This document shows positions 5,724 to 14,436 of a DNA stretch of 36,564 nucleotides, piece after piece; within the stretch, counting starts at the first letter, position 1; each line of letters begins with the position of its first letter. The stretch covers positions 1 through 36,564 of the IMG/VR virus record IMGVR_UViG_3300010297_000019; one strand, written 5' to 3'. The notes beneath the pieces were generated by a model. The model made no database searches, was not told the origin of the DNA, and was given only the letters and a program-made list of their open reading frames with translations. Source of the stretch: a virus. The position numbers and the translations under genes are program-made.

Positions 5724-8359
5724 TAGTTCAACATGACAGGGAGACCATAGATTTGGGTGGGACCGAGGGCACACCCAAAGGCAGCAAGACCAGTACCACA
5801 CCCGTGAGAGAGTAGACCGCTTGTCACCTGATTAACAATAGCACCGCTACCCGAGGTTACAATCTCACCTATGCCACCTGTCGGAGTGGCCACCAGTGTC
5901 ATGTGTGCGCCAGCACTGGAACCAGTCACGATGTCTGCCATACCAGCAGAAGTGGAGGTTCCGAGTGCCATACGAACATGCATTGAGGGGGAGACGGATC
6001 CAGGGGGCACGTCCATCGTAATGTCAACGATGGAACCATTGACCAGACTGTATGAACCAGTGAACACTGGCATGGTCTGGAAAATTGCGATGACATCCAT
6101 CCTACCACATTGCATGAAGGATGTGATCCATGATGCTTCGTTGACGATCTCACCAGTTGCTTTGTTGGTGATAGCAGTAGCAGAGGTGTGGACATCAGGG
6201 GCATCCAGAGTGATACCCGAGACACCATTGAGTTTGACCTGGTTACCATGAATGGTAACATCACCGTGATATGCGATAGCGTGGTCACCTGCCTTAGTTT
6301 GGAATGACTTCGCTTCTTTCTCTCCTGCTTGGAGATCAACGTTCTTAGATGCATCGCTGAAAGACTGGAATGCACCCTGAACTGCTTTCAGTGCAGCATC
6401 ACCACCTTCTTGGAAGTTTTCTTCCGCTGCTTTGGTCCACTGGTTATCATCTTGGTTCAGAGCATTGTCACCCTTACCTTTTGCACCAGCGCCAGCACCA
6501 TTACCTGTGTTCTCGTTAAAGGATCCGTTCACTTCCAAGTGGAAGTCACCCATCACTTTAAGATAGTAGTCACCTTCAATCGTGTGAACCAGGTTGTTCT
6601 TGACGTTCTGAATCAAGTCACGACCAAAGATCGCGGTTTCATTACTAGGAACGTTCTTGTGAACATTACCACGCTTATCTTCAAACGTAGTAACACCACC
6701 AGGACCAGAACGGATGCGCTTCTCCTTCCCAGGTGTAGCATCATCAATGTCTCTGGCACCATTCAAGAACAGTTTAGTTTCCATGGCATAGGTGTTGATG
6801 CCTTGGAAGAATGAATCGAAGTAGTTACCTCCTGTTCCTTCTTCACTGAAATTAGTACAATCGTCACTGGTGTTACCACCAGGACCAGCAAGGGCAGTAC
6901 CAGGATCAGAACATTCGGTGGTCCCCAATAATGGTAACCACCCTGTCGCTTTCGGTTTTCGTGCGCTCCTTCCACAATCAATGAACGATGCAATGATGTC
7001 TACGATCATTGCAATGATATTCAGAATGTTTGTAAAACCTCCTTTAAGAAGAGCAGTAAAATCCAACTGCATCAACTTCTGCACAGAAGTTACAATATCG
7101 GAAAGTTGACCGATTGTATTGATTGCTTTGATGATAGTATTGAAAATCTTAGAGATCGATTTCAGTACCTTACAGATCGCTTTCTGAATGCCTTGAATTG
7201 CCTTGGTAACATAATCAGTGATCATCTTGAAGACTTGGTTGATCGCATTGGTAACCAAGTCCATTATCGTGTCAACAAAACTTCCTAGACTACTCATTAT
7301 ACTTCCTATGGCACTGAGCCACCCAGGAACTGGTCGGCAGAAAATGTTCTGAATAATGTTGGTGATGATACTGATGATGGTAGTAATCACCGCCAGAGGG
7401 ATGATACTAGCAAGTTGCGTGACAAAGATATCGATTGCTTCTCTTAATTGCTGAGAAAGTAGTTCCTTCAACGGTGCAACCATAGCGGTAACACCGTTGG
7501 TAACATAGTTAGCGATGTTACCAATCTGTTTGAGGATCATGTTACCCTGCTGAGCATGACCACTGATAGTAGACACCAAACTACCACCAGAACCCACACC
7601 CAAAGAACCGATTTGAGTGCCCAGTTCTGTGAGCATTCTCTTCAAGTCCTTGCTGAAACCATCAGAAGCACCACCACTTTGCAGAGGACCACTAGTACCA
7701 TCAGCAATACCCCCTTCCATAGACGGGGGACCAATCGGGTTGGTATATACGTTGAACGGGTTCTCAACTTCCGCTCTACTGATAGCACCACGGGTCTGCT
7801 CTTCACCACCCTCAGGACCACCAGGTGTTGCACCCTGACTCTTTACGAACGGGGATCCACCTTCAATGTTCTGACCTGTGACTGCTTGACGCTGTGGAGA
7901 TTGGAAAGCATACTCTTCCTTTTCAGCTTCGGAAGAATCCGCGATTGTTGTTCTAGATACATCGTTGTCACTGCCTTCGCTACCTTGTGATCCACCACCT
8001 TGTCCAGACTTCTTCTTGAATCCACGGAAGGCACCCATGACACATGGGAGTTGCCCTTCGTCGCCATCCATGAAGAAACCCATGACGAATGCACCCACTT
8101 GCAATTCACAAGTAGAACCAGCATTCTTGATCTGAGGTTTATCAGTAGGCAGCAAAACTGTTGCCCAAGGAAGTGCGTCGGTGGGAAGATCTTCAAGGTA
8201 AGATGAAGAACCATCTTCTCCTACCTTTCCTTTCTGGTGCCAACCTACAATACGTACTTTGACACGACCCAAAGAAGCAGGATCTTCTACGCTTTCAACT
8301 TCACCGACCCACCAGTTAAATCCATCTCTTCCAGCAAAATCAGTCTTGGTTCCTAACAT
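5723..8359 (-). CDS. gp5: Baseplate hub/central spike protein gp5, lacking the lysozyme domain
   Basis: Residues 1-112 form the gp5 N-terminal OB-fold (GFNWWVGEVESVEDPASLGR, GFFMDGDEGQLPCVMGAF). A Gly/Ser/Glu-rich linker follows at about 113-235. Residues about 235-465 are long hydrophobic and amphipathic helices where T4 gp5 carries its lysozyme. Residues 575-740 are short repeated strands (TIEGDYYLKVMGDFHLEV, VTIHGNQVKLNGVSGITL) fitting the gp5 beta-helix spike. A Gly/Ser-rich segment (740-878) ends the protein and may form the tip. In T4, gp5 trimers pierce the outer membrane during contraction. A late-type box lies 34 nt upstream. Length is 878 aa against 575 in T4. Confidence 0.85.
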   Translation of the reverse strand: MLGTKTDFAGRDGFNWWVGEVESVEDPASLGRVKVRIVGWHQKGKVGEDGSSSYLEDLPTDALPWATVLLPTDKPQIKNAGSTCELQVGAFVMGFFMDGDEGQLPCVMGAFRGFKKKSGQGGGSQGSEGSDNDVSRTTIADSSEAEKEEYAFQSPQRQAVTGQNIEGGSPFVKSQGATPGGPEGGEEQTRGAISRAEVENPFNVYTNPIGPPSMEGGIADGTSGPLQSGGASDGFSKDLKRMLTELGTQIGSLGVGSGGSLVSTISGHAQQGNMILKQIGNIANYVTNGVTAMVAPLKELLSQQLREAIDIFVTQLASIIPLAVITTIISIITNIIQNIFCRPVPGWLSAIGSIMSSLGSFVDTIMDLVTNAINQVFKMITDYVTKAIQGIQKAICKVLKSISKIFNTIIKAINTIGQLSDIVTSVQKLMQLDFTALLKGGFTNILNIIAMIVDIIASFIDCGRSARKPKATGWLPLLGTTECSDPGTALAGPGGNTSDDCTNFSEEGTGGNYFDSFFQGINTYAMETKLFLNGARDIDDATPGKEKRIRSGPGGVTTFEDKRGNVHKNVPSNETAIFGRDLIQNVKNNLVHTIEGDYYLKVMGDFHLEVNGSFNENTGNGAGAGAKGKGDNALNQDDNQWTKAAEENFQEGGDAALKAVQGAFQSFSDASKNVDLQAGEKEAKSFQTKAGDHAIAYHGDVTIHGNQVKLNGVSGITLDAPDVHTSATAITNKATGEIVNEASWITSFMQCGRMDVIAIFQTMPVFTGSYSLVNGSIVDITMDVPPGSVSPSMHVRMALGTSTSAGMADIVTGSSAGAHMTLVATPTGGIGEIVTSGSGAIVNQVTSGLLSHGCGTGLAAFGCALGPTQIYGLPVMLN

Positions 8360-8849
8360 TATCAGTAAGTGTATAGTCTAAGGTCCTGGCATTATTTAGA
8401 CGCACAAACTCAAACATTCCTTCTTCGGGTAGTTTGCCCCATGCGAATTTGCCTGTTTCGGCATCATACCCAGTATCCAAAGACTTATATACTTGTCCAT
8501 TGAACTGGACTTCACTGACTACTTTGGTGTTCCTGAGAATGCAATCACCATCTAACTCACCGAACCACCATCCATCAAAGTAACCGAATTTCCAAGAACA
8601 ACTTGGTTCGTTGGTGAGTAAGTTGGTTGATTGAGTGAAGACAGTTACATCATTCTCGTATGTGAGATCCACTTTGAAGTGGCGATAGGGTTTGTCTTCA
8701 CCTTGGTAATTATACCAGGACTTCATTTCTAGTGTCAAGTCTGCAACTTTCGTATACAGAATGTTGATCGTTGGCCACTTAACTGGGTTCGATTGTGCTT
8801 GCTTCTTATTGAGGTAGTGCCCCAATATCATTCTCTCAAATAATGTCAT
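8340..8849 (-). CDS. cpeT: CpeT-like protein (phycobiliprotein chromophore lyase family)
   Basis: A 169-aa protein starting MTLFERMILGHYLNKKQAQS, the usual start of CpeT/CpcT proteins. It carries conserved features downstream: DKPYRHFKV, GDCILRN, FNGQVYKSLDTGYD, and FAWGKLPEEGMFEFVR. CpeT/CpcT enzymes attach or stabilise bilin chromophores on phycobiliproteins, and cyanomyoviruses often carry one as an auxiliary gene to maintain light harvesting. It starts inside the end of the 2OG-oxygenase gene and ends inside gp5. With CP12 and the oxygenase it forms a host-metabolism block inside the baseplate cluster. The substrate is not predictable. Confidence 0.75.
   Translation of the reverse strand: MTLFERMILGHYLNKKQAQSNPVKWPTINILYTKVADLTLEMKSWYNYQGEDKPYRHFKVDLTYENDVTVFTQSTNLLTNEPSCSWKFGYFDGWWFGELDGDCILRNTKVVSEVQFNGQVYKSLDTGYDAETGKFAWGKLPEEGMFEFVRLNNARTLDYTLTDNVRNQD
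8393..8400 (-). promoter_or_regulatory. Late promoter-like box TCTAAATA for gp5
   Basis: The - strand TCTAAATA (the CTAAATA variant of the T4 late box) lies 34 nt upstream of the gp5 ATG, inside the 3' end of the CpeT-like gene. Confidence 0.45.
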
Positions 8850-9414
8850 ACCATCCAGTCACAATAGTCTTCTCTTCATTGGGTGCTGGCAGACCTTTGT
8901 GCATATGTGTCCAGTCTGCTGGCCAAATAAGGGTCAATCCCTTGACAGGTTTCACCTTACATTGCTGTGTCTCAAAATATGTTTCTCCCCCTTCTTCTAC
9001 ATCATTTAGATAAGTCATCCATGCCATGATTCTATTGGCACACTGTGGATGACTACTTCCCCTTTCACAGTGTAATTTCTTGAAACCTCCATTGGGAGGA
9101 TACCATTGAATGTTGAAATCTTCTACAAGATCCCACTTTATTGTTTTGAGTTGAGGATAGAAGTCGCAATATATCTTAGTAACTTCTGCTAGTTGATCAA
9201 TGAAGTCAACAATCCTCTTGTCCTTGATGTACCGTGGTACTGTCAAGTCTATTGAATCCTTTATATCCTTGTCGATCCCATTGCCATGGTGTCCTGGTTC
9301 CTTATTCAAGTAATCGCATGTATTGAAGAAGTCAATTACTCCATCGCAGACTTCTGGACTGATCTTCCCACCACCAATAAAACTGTAAGGTGCATCTATA
9401 TCTAAGTAATCCAT
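8836..9414 (-). CDS. 2-oxoglutarate/Fe(II) oxygenase (prolyl 4-hydroxylase-like), 192 aa
   Basis: A double-stranded beta-helix oxygenase of the 2OG-Fe(II) family, common in cyanophages. Visible features are FNIQWYPPNGGFKKLHCERG, LNDVEEGGETYF, and WTHMHKGLPAP...KTIVTGWY. Likely iron ligands are H115 and H172, with K182 in the place of the 2OG-binding basic residue. The usual HxD is HCE (H115-C-E117), so the acidic ligand would be Glu. Substrate unknown; proteins or nucleic acids are both possible. The start has a GAGG sequence 6 nt before the ATG. A consensus sigma70 promoter lies just upstream, so host polymerase may transcribe it early. Confidence 0.8.
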   Translation of the reverse strand: MDYLDIDAPYSFIGGGKISPEVCDGVIDFFNTCDYLNKEPGHHGNGIDKDIKDSIDLTVPRYIKDKRIVDFIDQLAEVTKIYCDFYPQLKTIKWDLVEDFNIQWYPPNGGFKKLHCERGSSHPQCANRIMAWMTYLNDVEEGGETYFETQQCKVKPVKGLTLIWPADWTHMHKGLPAPNEEKTIVTGWYDII

Positions 9415-9455
9415 AAAGCCTCAAAGAACCCTGTCTCTCAACCCTGACAGTGTTG

Positions 9456-9484
9456 ATTATAATGATTTATTCAGTGGTTGTCAA
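9456..9484 (-). promoter_or_regulatory. Consensus sigma70 promoter (TTGACA-17-TATAAT)
   Basis: Both hexamers match the consensus exactly: -35 at 9479-9484 and -10 at 9456-9461, with a 17-nt spacer. It faces the 2OG-oxygenase gene (ATG at 9414). The TGA inside the -35 is the stop codon of the CP12 gene. Confidence 0.8.
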
Positions 9485-9693
9485 ACGTCGTAGATTCTGC
9501 ACTCGTCAGACTCAGGGTTCTGATCGCAGTACATCTCAAACGCGGTCGGATCGTGTTCGTCATTAGGATGCTCTGTTTTCCAGAGAGCGAGATCACCAAG
9601 CTCCGATTCCAAGTGGCGGCGGCGCTGTGCTGATGTGTTTGGATTATTGAGCTCGTCAATATCCGCTTGGATATGCTTATCGATATTTTCCAT
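9481..9693 (-). CDS. cp12: CP12-like Calvin-cycle regulator, 70 aa
   Basis: A 70-aa acidic protein with the CP12 C-terminal signature: AFEMYCDQNPESDECRIYDV, with the Cys pair C56 and C65 at the characteristic spacing of nine. The N-terminal Cys pair of plant-type CP12 is absent, as in cyanophage versions. CP12 docks GAPDH and phosphoribulokinase and shuts off the Calvin cycle. Phage copies are thought to push host carbon flux toward the pentose phosphate pathway and NADPH and ribose supply for nucleotides. A late-type box lies 24 nt upstream. It opens the auxiliary block between the hub-like gene and gp5. Confidence 0.85.
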   Translation of the reverse strand: MENIDKHIQADIDELNNPNTSAQRRRHLESELGDLALWKTEHPNDEHDPTAFEMYCDQNPESDECRIYDV

Positions 9694-9715
9694 TTGATAC
9701 TAGAATAGTATGGTA

Positions 9716-11134
9716 CTATTTATTTCCCTTGTTCTGGGGGCTTACAGGGAGACTATCGCGGCATAAGTAGAGTTCGGTCGTCATACCCTGCTGGTTGTAA
9801 ACGTGCTTGACACCTTTGATAAGATACTTACCTGAAAACTGTCTGTCCTTACCCAGTTTGTTCTTATTCTTCTGGATAGATTCTGGGATGACCACCTTGA
9901 CCACACCACCTGCATAGACTGCTGTGTTACCTGGTACAGTAATAGTGAGGGTGTGAGTATTCAACAAGAACCATCTTTGGTTAGCATATGATGCTGCCAC
10001 CAAAATACTAGAACTCTCTTCTTCTGCACCACCATCAGGTGCATTTGCTTGTTGCTGTGTCAACTTGGGCAGAATCTTCAACTTAGTTCTTGTAGGAAAC
10101 TCCGTCTCAAATTCCTCAGTGACTGTCTCATCATATGGGAATCCCTTTTCTAAGGTAGATGCCTTATCGAAAATACCTCTCAATCTATTGACAACAGGAC
10201 CAGTAACTGTACCTTCTGGTTTACCACCACCTGTGGTTGCACTCGCTACTGGTAGAGCACTAGATGTAGGTGCTGCCATGACAATACCAAAGGTTGCTGT
10301 TTGGTACACACCCTGTCTCAGTTTTTCCAGTTGGTTTGCTCTGTCTGGATATTTGATGCTCTCAATCTTGAACATGTTCAGAACAGGATCATCGTCATTG
10401 ACGTTCTTTTGTCCGTACTTATACTCAGCAATCACACCTCCTTCACAGAGCATATCGATAGACTTGAAGTGGTATCCATTCTTGTTCTGATAGAACACGA
10501 AACCAGACTGTCTCTTACCGATGTTACCTTTCTGAGTCTTAGCACCACCTTTTCCTTTGGTTCCTTTGCCAGGAGAAACTCTACTTACCTTGTCTGTAAG
10601 GTATGATATACAGTCAACAGGTCTCCAATTAGGAGCGACCACATTCATCGGAGTGTAGGGTTCAATCTCAATATCCTTCTTGGATACTCCGAGATGATCT
10701 TTCAACATTCTCTCTACAACATCACTCTTACCATTCTTTGCACCAAAGAGACCGAAAGCACGGTTTGCTTCGTTCTTATACATTTCGGGAGCACCGAAGT
10801 GTAGGATATACATCTTGGCACGTTCACTCTTGATGACACTACCAATCTTATACATCTGCAAGGTTGCTTTGATCTTACCATCCTTAGCAGACTTCTTGCT
10901 GTCACCCTGACTAGCAAAAGTTTCAAACTCGATGTCTAACTTTTCAGTACCAAACAATCTAGCGTCCAAGTCAGTAGAATCCAAGATCGCCATGTCTAAT
11001 CTGATGAACGGAGAATCAATAGACTCGAACCATGAGAACTCAGAGATGACACCTTTGATGTCTAGTTTCTCGTCGTCTCCACCTTTGAGGTGAAGGTCTG
11101 CCTTAATTAGTTTATATGCTTTGGAATCTGCCAT
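9716..11134 (-). CDS. Baseplate hub-like structural protein (gp27-like position), 472 aa
   Basis: A 472-aa soluble protein. The N-terminus (KADLHLKGGDDEKLDIKGVI, SEFSWFESIDSPFIRLDMAI) and the C-terminus (GKYLIKGVKHVYNQQGMTTE, then LYLCRDSLP) resemble the barrel domains of T4 gp27 and other late-control/hub proteins, where the last strand pair is typical. T4 gp27 (391 aa) forms the trimeric hub that holds gp5. Here the gene lies upstream of gp5 with only the auxiliary block between. Its start overlaps the stop of the 1100-aa gene in a TAATG junction. The identification rests on position and short motifs, so it could be another hub-associated protein. Confidence 0.55.
   Translation of the reverse strand: MADSKAYKLIKADLHLKGGDDEKLDIKGVISEFSWFESIDSPFIRLDMAILDSTDLDARLFGTEKLDIEFETFASQGDSKKSAKDGKIKATLQMYKIGSVIKSERAKMYILHFGAPEMYKNEANRAFGLFGAKNGKSDVVERMLKDHLGVSKKDIEIEPYTPMNVVAPNWRPVDCISYLTDKVSRVSPGKGTKGKGGAKTQKGNIGKRQSGFVFYQNKNGYHFKSIDMLCEGGVIAEYKYGQKNVNDDDPVLNMFKIESIKYPDRANQLEKLRQGVYQTATFGIVMAAPTSSALPVASATTGGGKPEGTVTGPVVNRLRGIFDKASTLEKGFPYDETVTEEFETEFPTRTKLKILPKLTQQQANAPDGGAEEESSSILVAASYANQRWFLLNTHTLTITVPGNTAVYAGGVVKVVIPESIQKNKNKLGKDRQFSGKYLIKGVKHVYNQQGMTTELYLCRDSLPVSPQNKGNK
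9717..9724 (-). promoter_or_regulatory. Late promoter-like box AATAAATA for CP12
   Basis: The - strand AATAAATA lies 24 nt upstream of the CP12 ATG. The TAG stop of the upstream hub-like gene (9716-9718) overlaps its end. Confidence 0.5.
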
Positions 11135-14100
11135 TACGCGATACTAACTGGTTCTGCAAAGATCTCAGCGGTGAGACCGAATCTAGGTCTAGCATATGCA
11201 TTCGCTGGAATCACATATGGTCCAGAAGCAGGCATGTCTACTTCTGCTGCTGCCTGCTGTGGTGGGGATGAGTTACCACCAGCAGCAGGGAGTTGTGTAC
11301 TAGTTAGGCTAACATTCTCACCCGCTTCTGCCTTTGCTGCATCCTCTGCCTTCTGCTTTGCGGCGAGTTGATCACCACTCCTGGGTCTGAGGTCAGACTG
11401 ATCGATACCTGCTGCCAAACCACCAGACGGCGTTCCACTACCCATCTCCTGAGCATCCTGAACATACTTTTTGAGGATGTCCATCTTGCCCATGAGTGCT
11501 TCCATGGGATTCTTTTTCTCCTCACCATGTGCTGTTTCCTCACCAGTCACAGGATCAACTGAGACACCACCAGTGTTTGAAGATACTTGTGTATCATTAG
11601 CAGTTCCCTGAGCAGTAGGACCACCACCTTCATAGTCACCCCATCCCATGCCGTCGAAGATTCTTAACTTACCATCTTTATTGACAATATCACCAGTCAC
11701 ATACTTCTTATTAGGATCAAACTTAGGATAACCACCACCACCTAATGCTTTCATCATCTCATCAACACCAATGTGAGCAGCATTACTACCCACACCTGCA
11801 TAGTATGACTCACCTTTCTTGACTGCTCTTCTGTGACCCTGCATATCCTTAGGTACAGGAACTGCTGCCCAGACCTTAGCGAGTCTGATCATTGCTTCCT
11901 GAGGATTGTCCTTCATCATTGCAGGTGTCACACCTGCCTGTCCTTTCTCGATCAGGTGAACAGCAATCTTCGTCTGGTTCTGAGCATTATACTTATCAGT
12001 CATCGGATTAAGTCCGACTGCCTTTGCTCTTGCAACCAAGTATCTAGGGAGGTTCTGCCACTTACCTACGGCACCTGTTGCCTTCGCAGCAACCTGTGCG
12101 ATTGTCATGTCTGTTGCACCAGGAAGTGTCGTACCAGGTGCCATAGCATCCCACTTACCGCGAGACTCTTCTCTTGCGATCAGATCTAAGACAGGAGCAT
12201 ACACACCACCAGATGCATATCTCTTACCAGACTTACACCAGGGACAGAAAGAACCAGAGACACCTAAGTTGAGTGTACCACCTGTTGCCATTTCTTTGGC
12301 ATCAGCAGCATAGTCTCCAATAAGTCCAGCACTACCAGTAAAGAATGCTGCCATCTTCTCGGCAGACAGATATGAACTAGTAGAGTCAAAAGTATTAGTA
12401 GTGCTACCCTCACTACTACCTGACTGGTTGTTAGTATTGGTGGCATTGTTCGTGGTGCTACCTTTACTTGCTGCTGCTTTGGCGGGGTTAGGAGATCCTG
12501 CATCGGGAGGAACAGGAATCTGTTTCATACCAAGCATCTTTCTTACTTGGTTACGAATGATATGACCACCAGAACCTTTCGCACCATCCTTAGTCAGGTG
12601 CCACAAGTCCCAGCGTGCGCCATCACCACCCCATGCAGTAGGACCATAGTTGTCATTGCCAGGCAGTTGTCCATCTTTACCAGATGCTGCCTCAGCATGG
12701 GTCATAATGTTCTTGATATTAATATCACTTTCTTTCCAACCACGCTTCTTAGCGATGTCAGCGATCTCTCCTGACAAAGATGAAATCTGTTTACCAGAAG
12801 GCCATACATAATTACCGCCAGATCCTGCCATGGCAGCAACTGCCATACCAATACCTTGACCGTTTCTTAGATAAGTGTGTGCAACACCAGATCTCTGGTC
12901 ATATGGGTGAGCACGATAGATGCTACCATCACCCTGAACAATAGAGTGATACTTACCTGACTGTTTGAAGTTACCGCCACCAGCAGTCCAGTGGAGGAAG
13001 ATCTTACCACCCTGTGCTAATGCTTGTAGGACACGACCACCCATCGACATGGGTCTGCCATCATGCTGTGCCAGACGATTCTCTTCCTGAGAACCATCAC
13101 GGCGTGGGTTTGTTGTACCAGACAGTTTACCACCCTTTGCGAAGGTAGGGAGACTGTACCCTCCTGCCTTTGCCTGCTGCATTCTCAGACTGGTCAGACC
13201 GTTTCTTCCACCAGAAGTTGCAGGTGTGTTGAACGGAATCACGAATGCATCACCACCAGCGGAGCGTCTGCCTACCCACTCAGTACCATGACCAATGAAG
13301 GATGTAGATGCACCACCATCTAGTGATACAGGATAACCAGACATAGGTCCAGTAATCCATCCACCACCTGCTGCTTTCTTCTTAACCTTACCACCGTCTG
13401 CCTTCTCGTCCAGACCCTCATCGGAGAACATGTCACCGCTCATAGGAGCGCCAACCATGCCACCATTCTCTGAGGTTTCATCTAGTTCTGTCTTACCTTT
13501 CTCTACGCCTGGGGTGTTTGCCTTGTTGCCCAGAGCAATACCTAGTGCTCCGATGCCAGCAATACCCATCAGTGCCCATCCCCATCCAGTTCCCACAAGG
13601 AAACTGACGACACCTTTCATCACATTGAAGACTGCCATCCCCAATTTACCCATGAATCCAAAGACAGCATTCGCTAATCCTTTGGATCCAAGACTACCCA
13701 TCAACTTGAACAGAAGTCCAAGTCCTAGTTTAGCAACAGCAGCAGGTGCAAAGATAAGACCCAGTGCTGTTATAAATTTGATGATACCGAAGACACCTTC
13801 AAAACTGAAAGGATTCTCCATGAATGCTACGATACCATCCAGACCCATGTTGATCAGGAATCCATAGGTATCCTTCAACCAAGTACCAATCGCCTTGATT
13901 GCTTCGAGCATCTTCTTGATCTTCTCTATGTTCTCTGGTTTAGAGAACCAATCAAGAATTTCATATAGAATCAGTGTCCTAAACAGACCACTGACTAGTG
14001 ATGCCAGTCCCTTGAAGAATCCGAAGGCACCAGCAGCAACCTTCTTCGACTTCTCACCAAATGTAGATTTCTTATCTCTCTTTCCTTCTTGTAAGTCCTC

Positions 14101-14436
14101 TGCTTTCTTATCCTGCTCTAATCCTTCTGCCCTCTTCTTCGCTCTCTTTGCATCTTTCAGTCTCTTCTTCTCATCATCAATATGATCCTCACGAAGATTC
14201 AGGATCTGTTCCTGTGTCCTCATGTAAGTGCCCATGAAACCCTTCATGGATGTAGTCATCTCCTCCATGACCACACCAATCGAGTTGGTGGTAGCACCCA
14301 GACTATTGATTGCCTTGATATTCTTTACAGCACCATCTGTGGGTTGCGTAACTTTCTTACCATCAATAATGACAGTGATACCCTTACCACCTGTGGATGG
14401 GGGAGTTACATATTTGTAAAATCTTATCTTTGCCAT
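11134..14436 (-). CDS. Giant tail protein with amidase and lysozyme-like domains, 1100 aa
   Basis: N-terminal 1-130 is coiled-coil with long Lys/Glu runs, and 130-310 has several hydrophobic helices, including LDWFSKPENIEKIKKML. About 478-640 is an Amidase_2/AmpD-type N-acetylmuramoyl-L-alanine amidase (LHWTAGG, VAHTYLRNGQGIGMAVA, IMTHAEA, RWDLWHL). Likely zinc ligands are H482, H580 and D610. About 745-890 is a lysozyme-like muramidase region (LDLIAREESRGKWDAM, DMTIAQVAAKATGAVGKW) with the catalytic Glu probably at 756 or 757. Low-complexity linkers separate the domains. It is paralogous to the next upstream gene. I infer a hub/tape-measure-associated protein that opens peptidoglycan during DNA injection. 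Confidence 0.75.
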   Translation of the reverse strand: MAKIRFYKYVTPPSTGGKGITVIIDGKKVTQPTDGAVKNIKAINSLGATTNSIGVVMEEMTTSMKGFMGTYMRTQEQILNLREDHIDDEKKRLKDAKRAKKRAEGLEQDKKAEDLQEGKRDKKSTFGEKSKKVAAGAFGFFKGLASLVSGLFRTLILYEILDWFSKPENIEKIKKMLEAIKAIGTWLKDTYGFLINMGLDGIVAFMENPFSFEGVFGIIKFITALGLIFAPAAVAKLGLGLLFKLMGSLGSKGLANAVFGFMGKLGMAVFNVMKGVVSFLVGTGWGWALMGIAGIGALGIALGNKANTPGVEKGKTELDETSENGGMVGAPMSGDMFSDEGLDEKADGGKVKKKAAGGGWITGPMSGYPVSLDGGASTSFIGHGTEWVGRRSAGGDAFVIPFNTPATSGGRNGLTSLRMQQAKAGGYSLPTFAKGGKLSGTTNPRRDGSQEENRLAQHDGRPMSMGGRVLQALAQGGKIFLHWTAGGGNFKQSGKYHSIVQGDGSIYRAHPYDQRSGVAHTYLRNGQGIGMAVAAMAGSGGNYVWPSGKQISSLSGEIADIAKKRGWKESDINIKNIMTHAEAASGKDGQLPGNDNYGPTAWGGDGARWDLWHLTKDGAKGSGGHIIRNQVRKMLGMKQIPVPPDAGSPNPAKAAASKGSTTNNATNTNNQSGSSEGSTTNTFDSTSSYLSAEKMAAFFTGSAGLIGDYAADAKEMATGGTLNLGVSGSFCPWCKSGKRYASGGVYAPVLDLIAREESRGKWDAMAPGTTLPGATDMTIAQVAAKATGAVGKWQNLPRYLVARAKAVGLNPMTDKYNAQNQTKIAVHLIEKGQAGVTPAMMKDNPQEAMIRLAKVWAAVPVPKDMQGHRRAVKKGESYYAGVGSNAAHIGVDEMMKALGGGGYPKFDPNKKYVTGDIVNKDGKLRIFDGMGWGDYEGGGPTAQGTANDTQVSSNTGGVSVDPVTGEETAHGEEKKNPMEALMGKMDILKKYVQDAQEMGSGTPSGGLAAGIDQSDLRPRSGDQLAAKQKAEDAAKAEAGENVSLTSTQLPAAGGNSSPPQQAAAEVDMPASGPYVIPANAYARPRFGLTAEIFAEPVSIA

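Noticed and set aside
5664-5801. 26-codon extension before the 64-aa protein and 45-codon extension before the Phd-like protein
   Set aside because: Both overlap the preceding genes and have compositions unlike the core; internal ATGs with coupled junctions are better starts.
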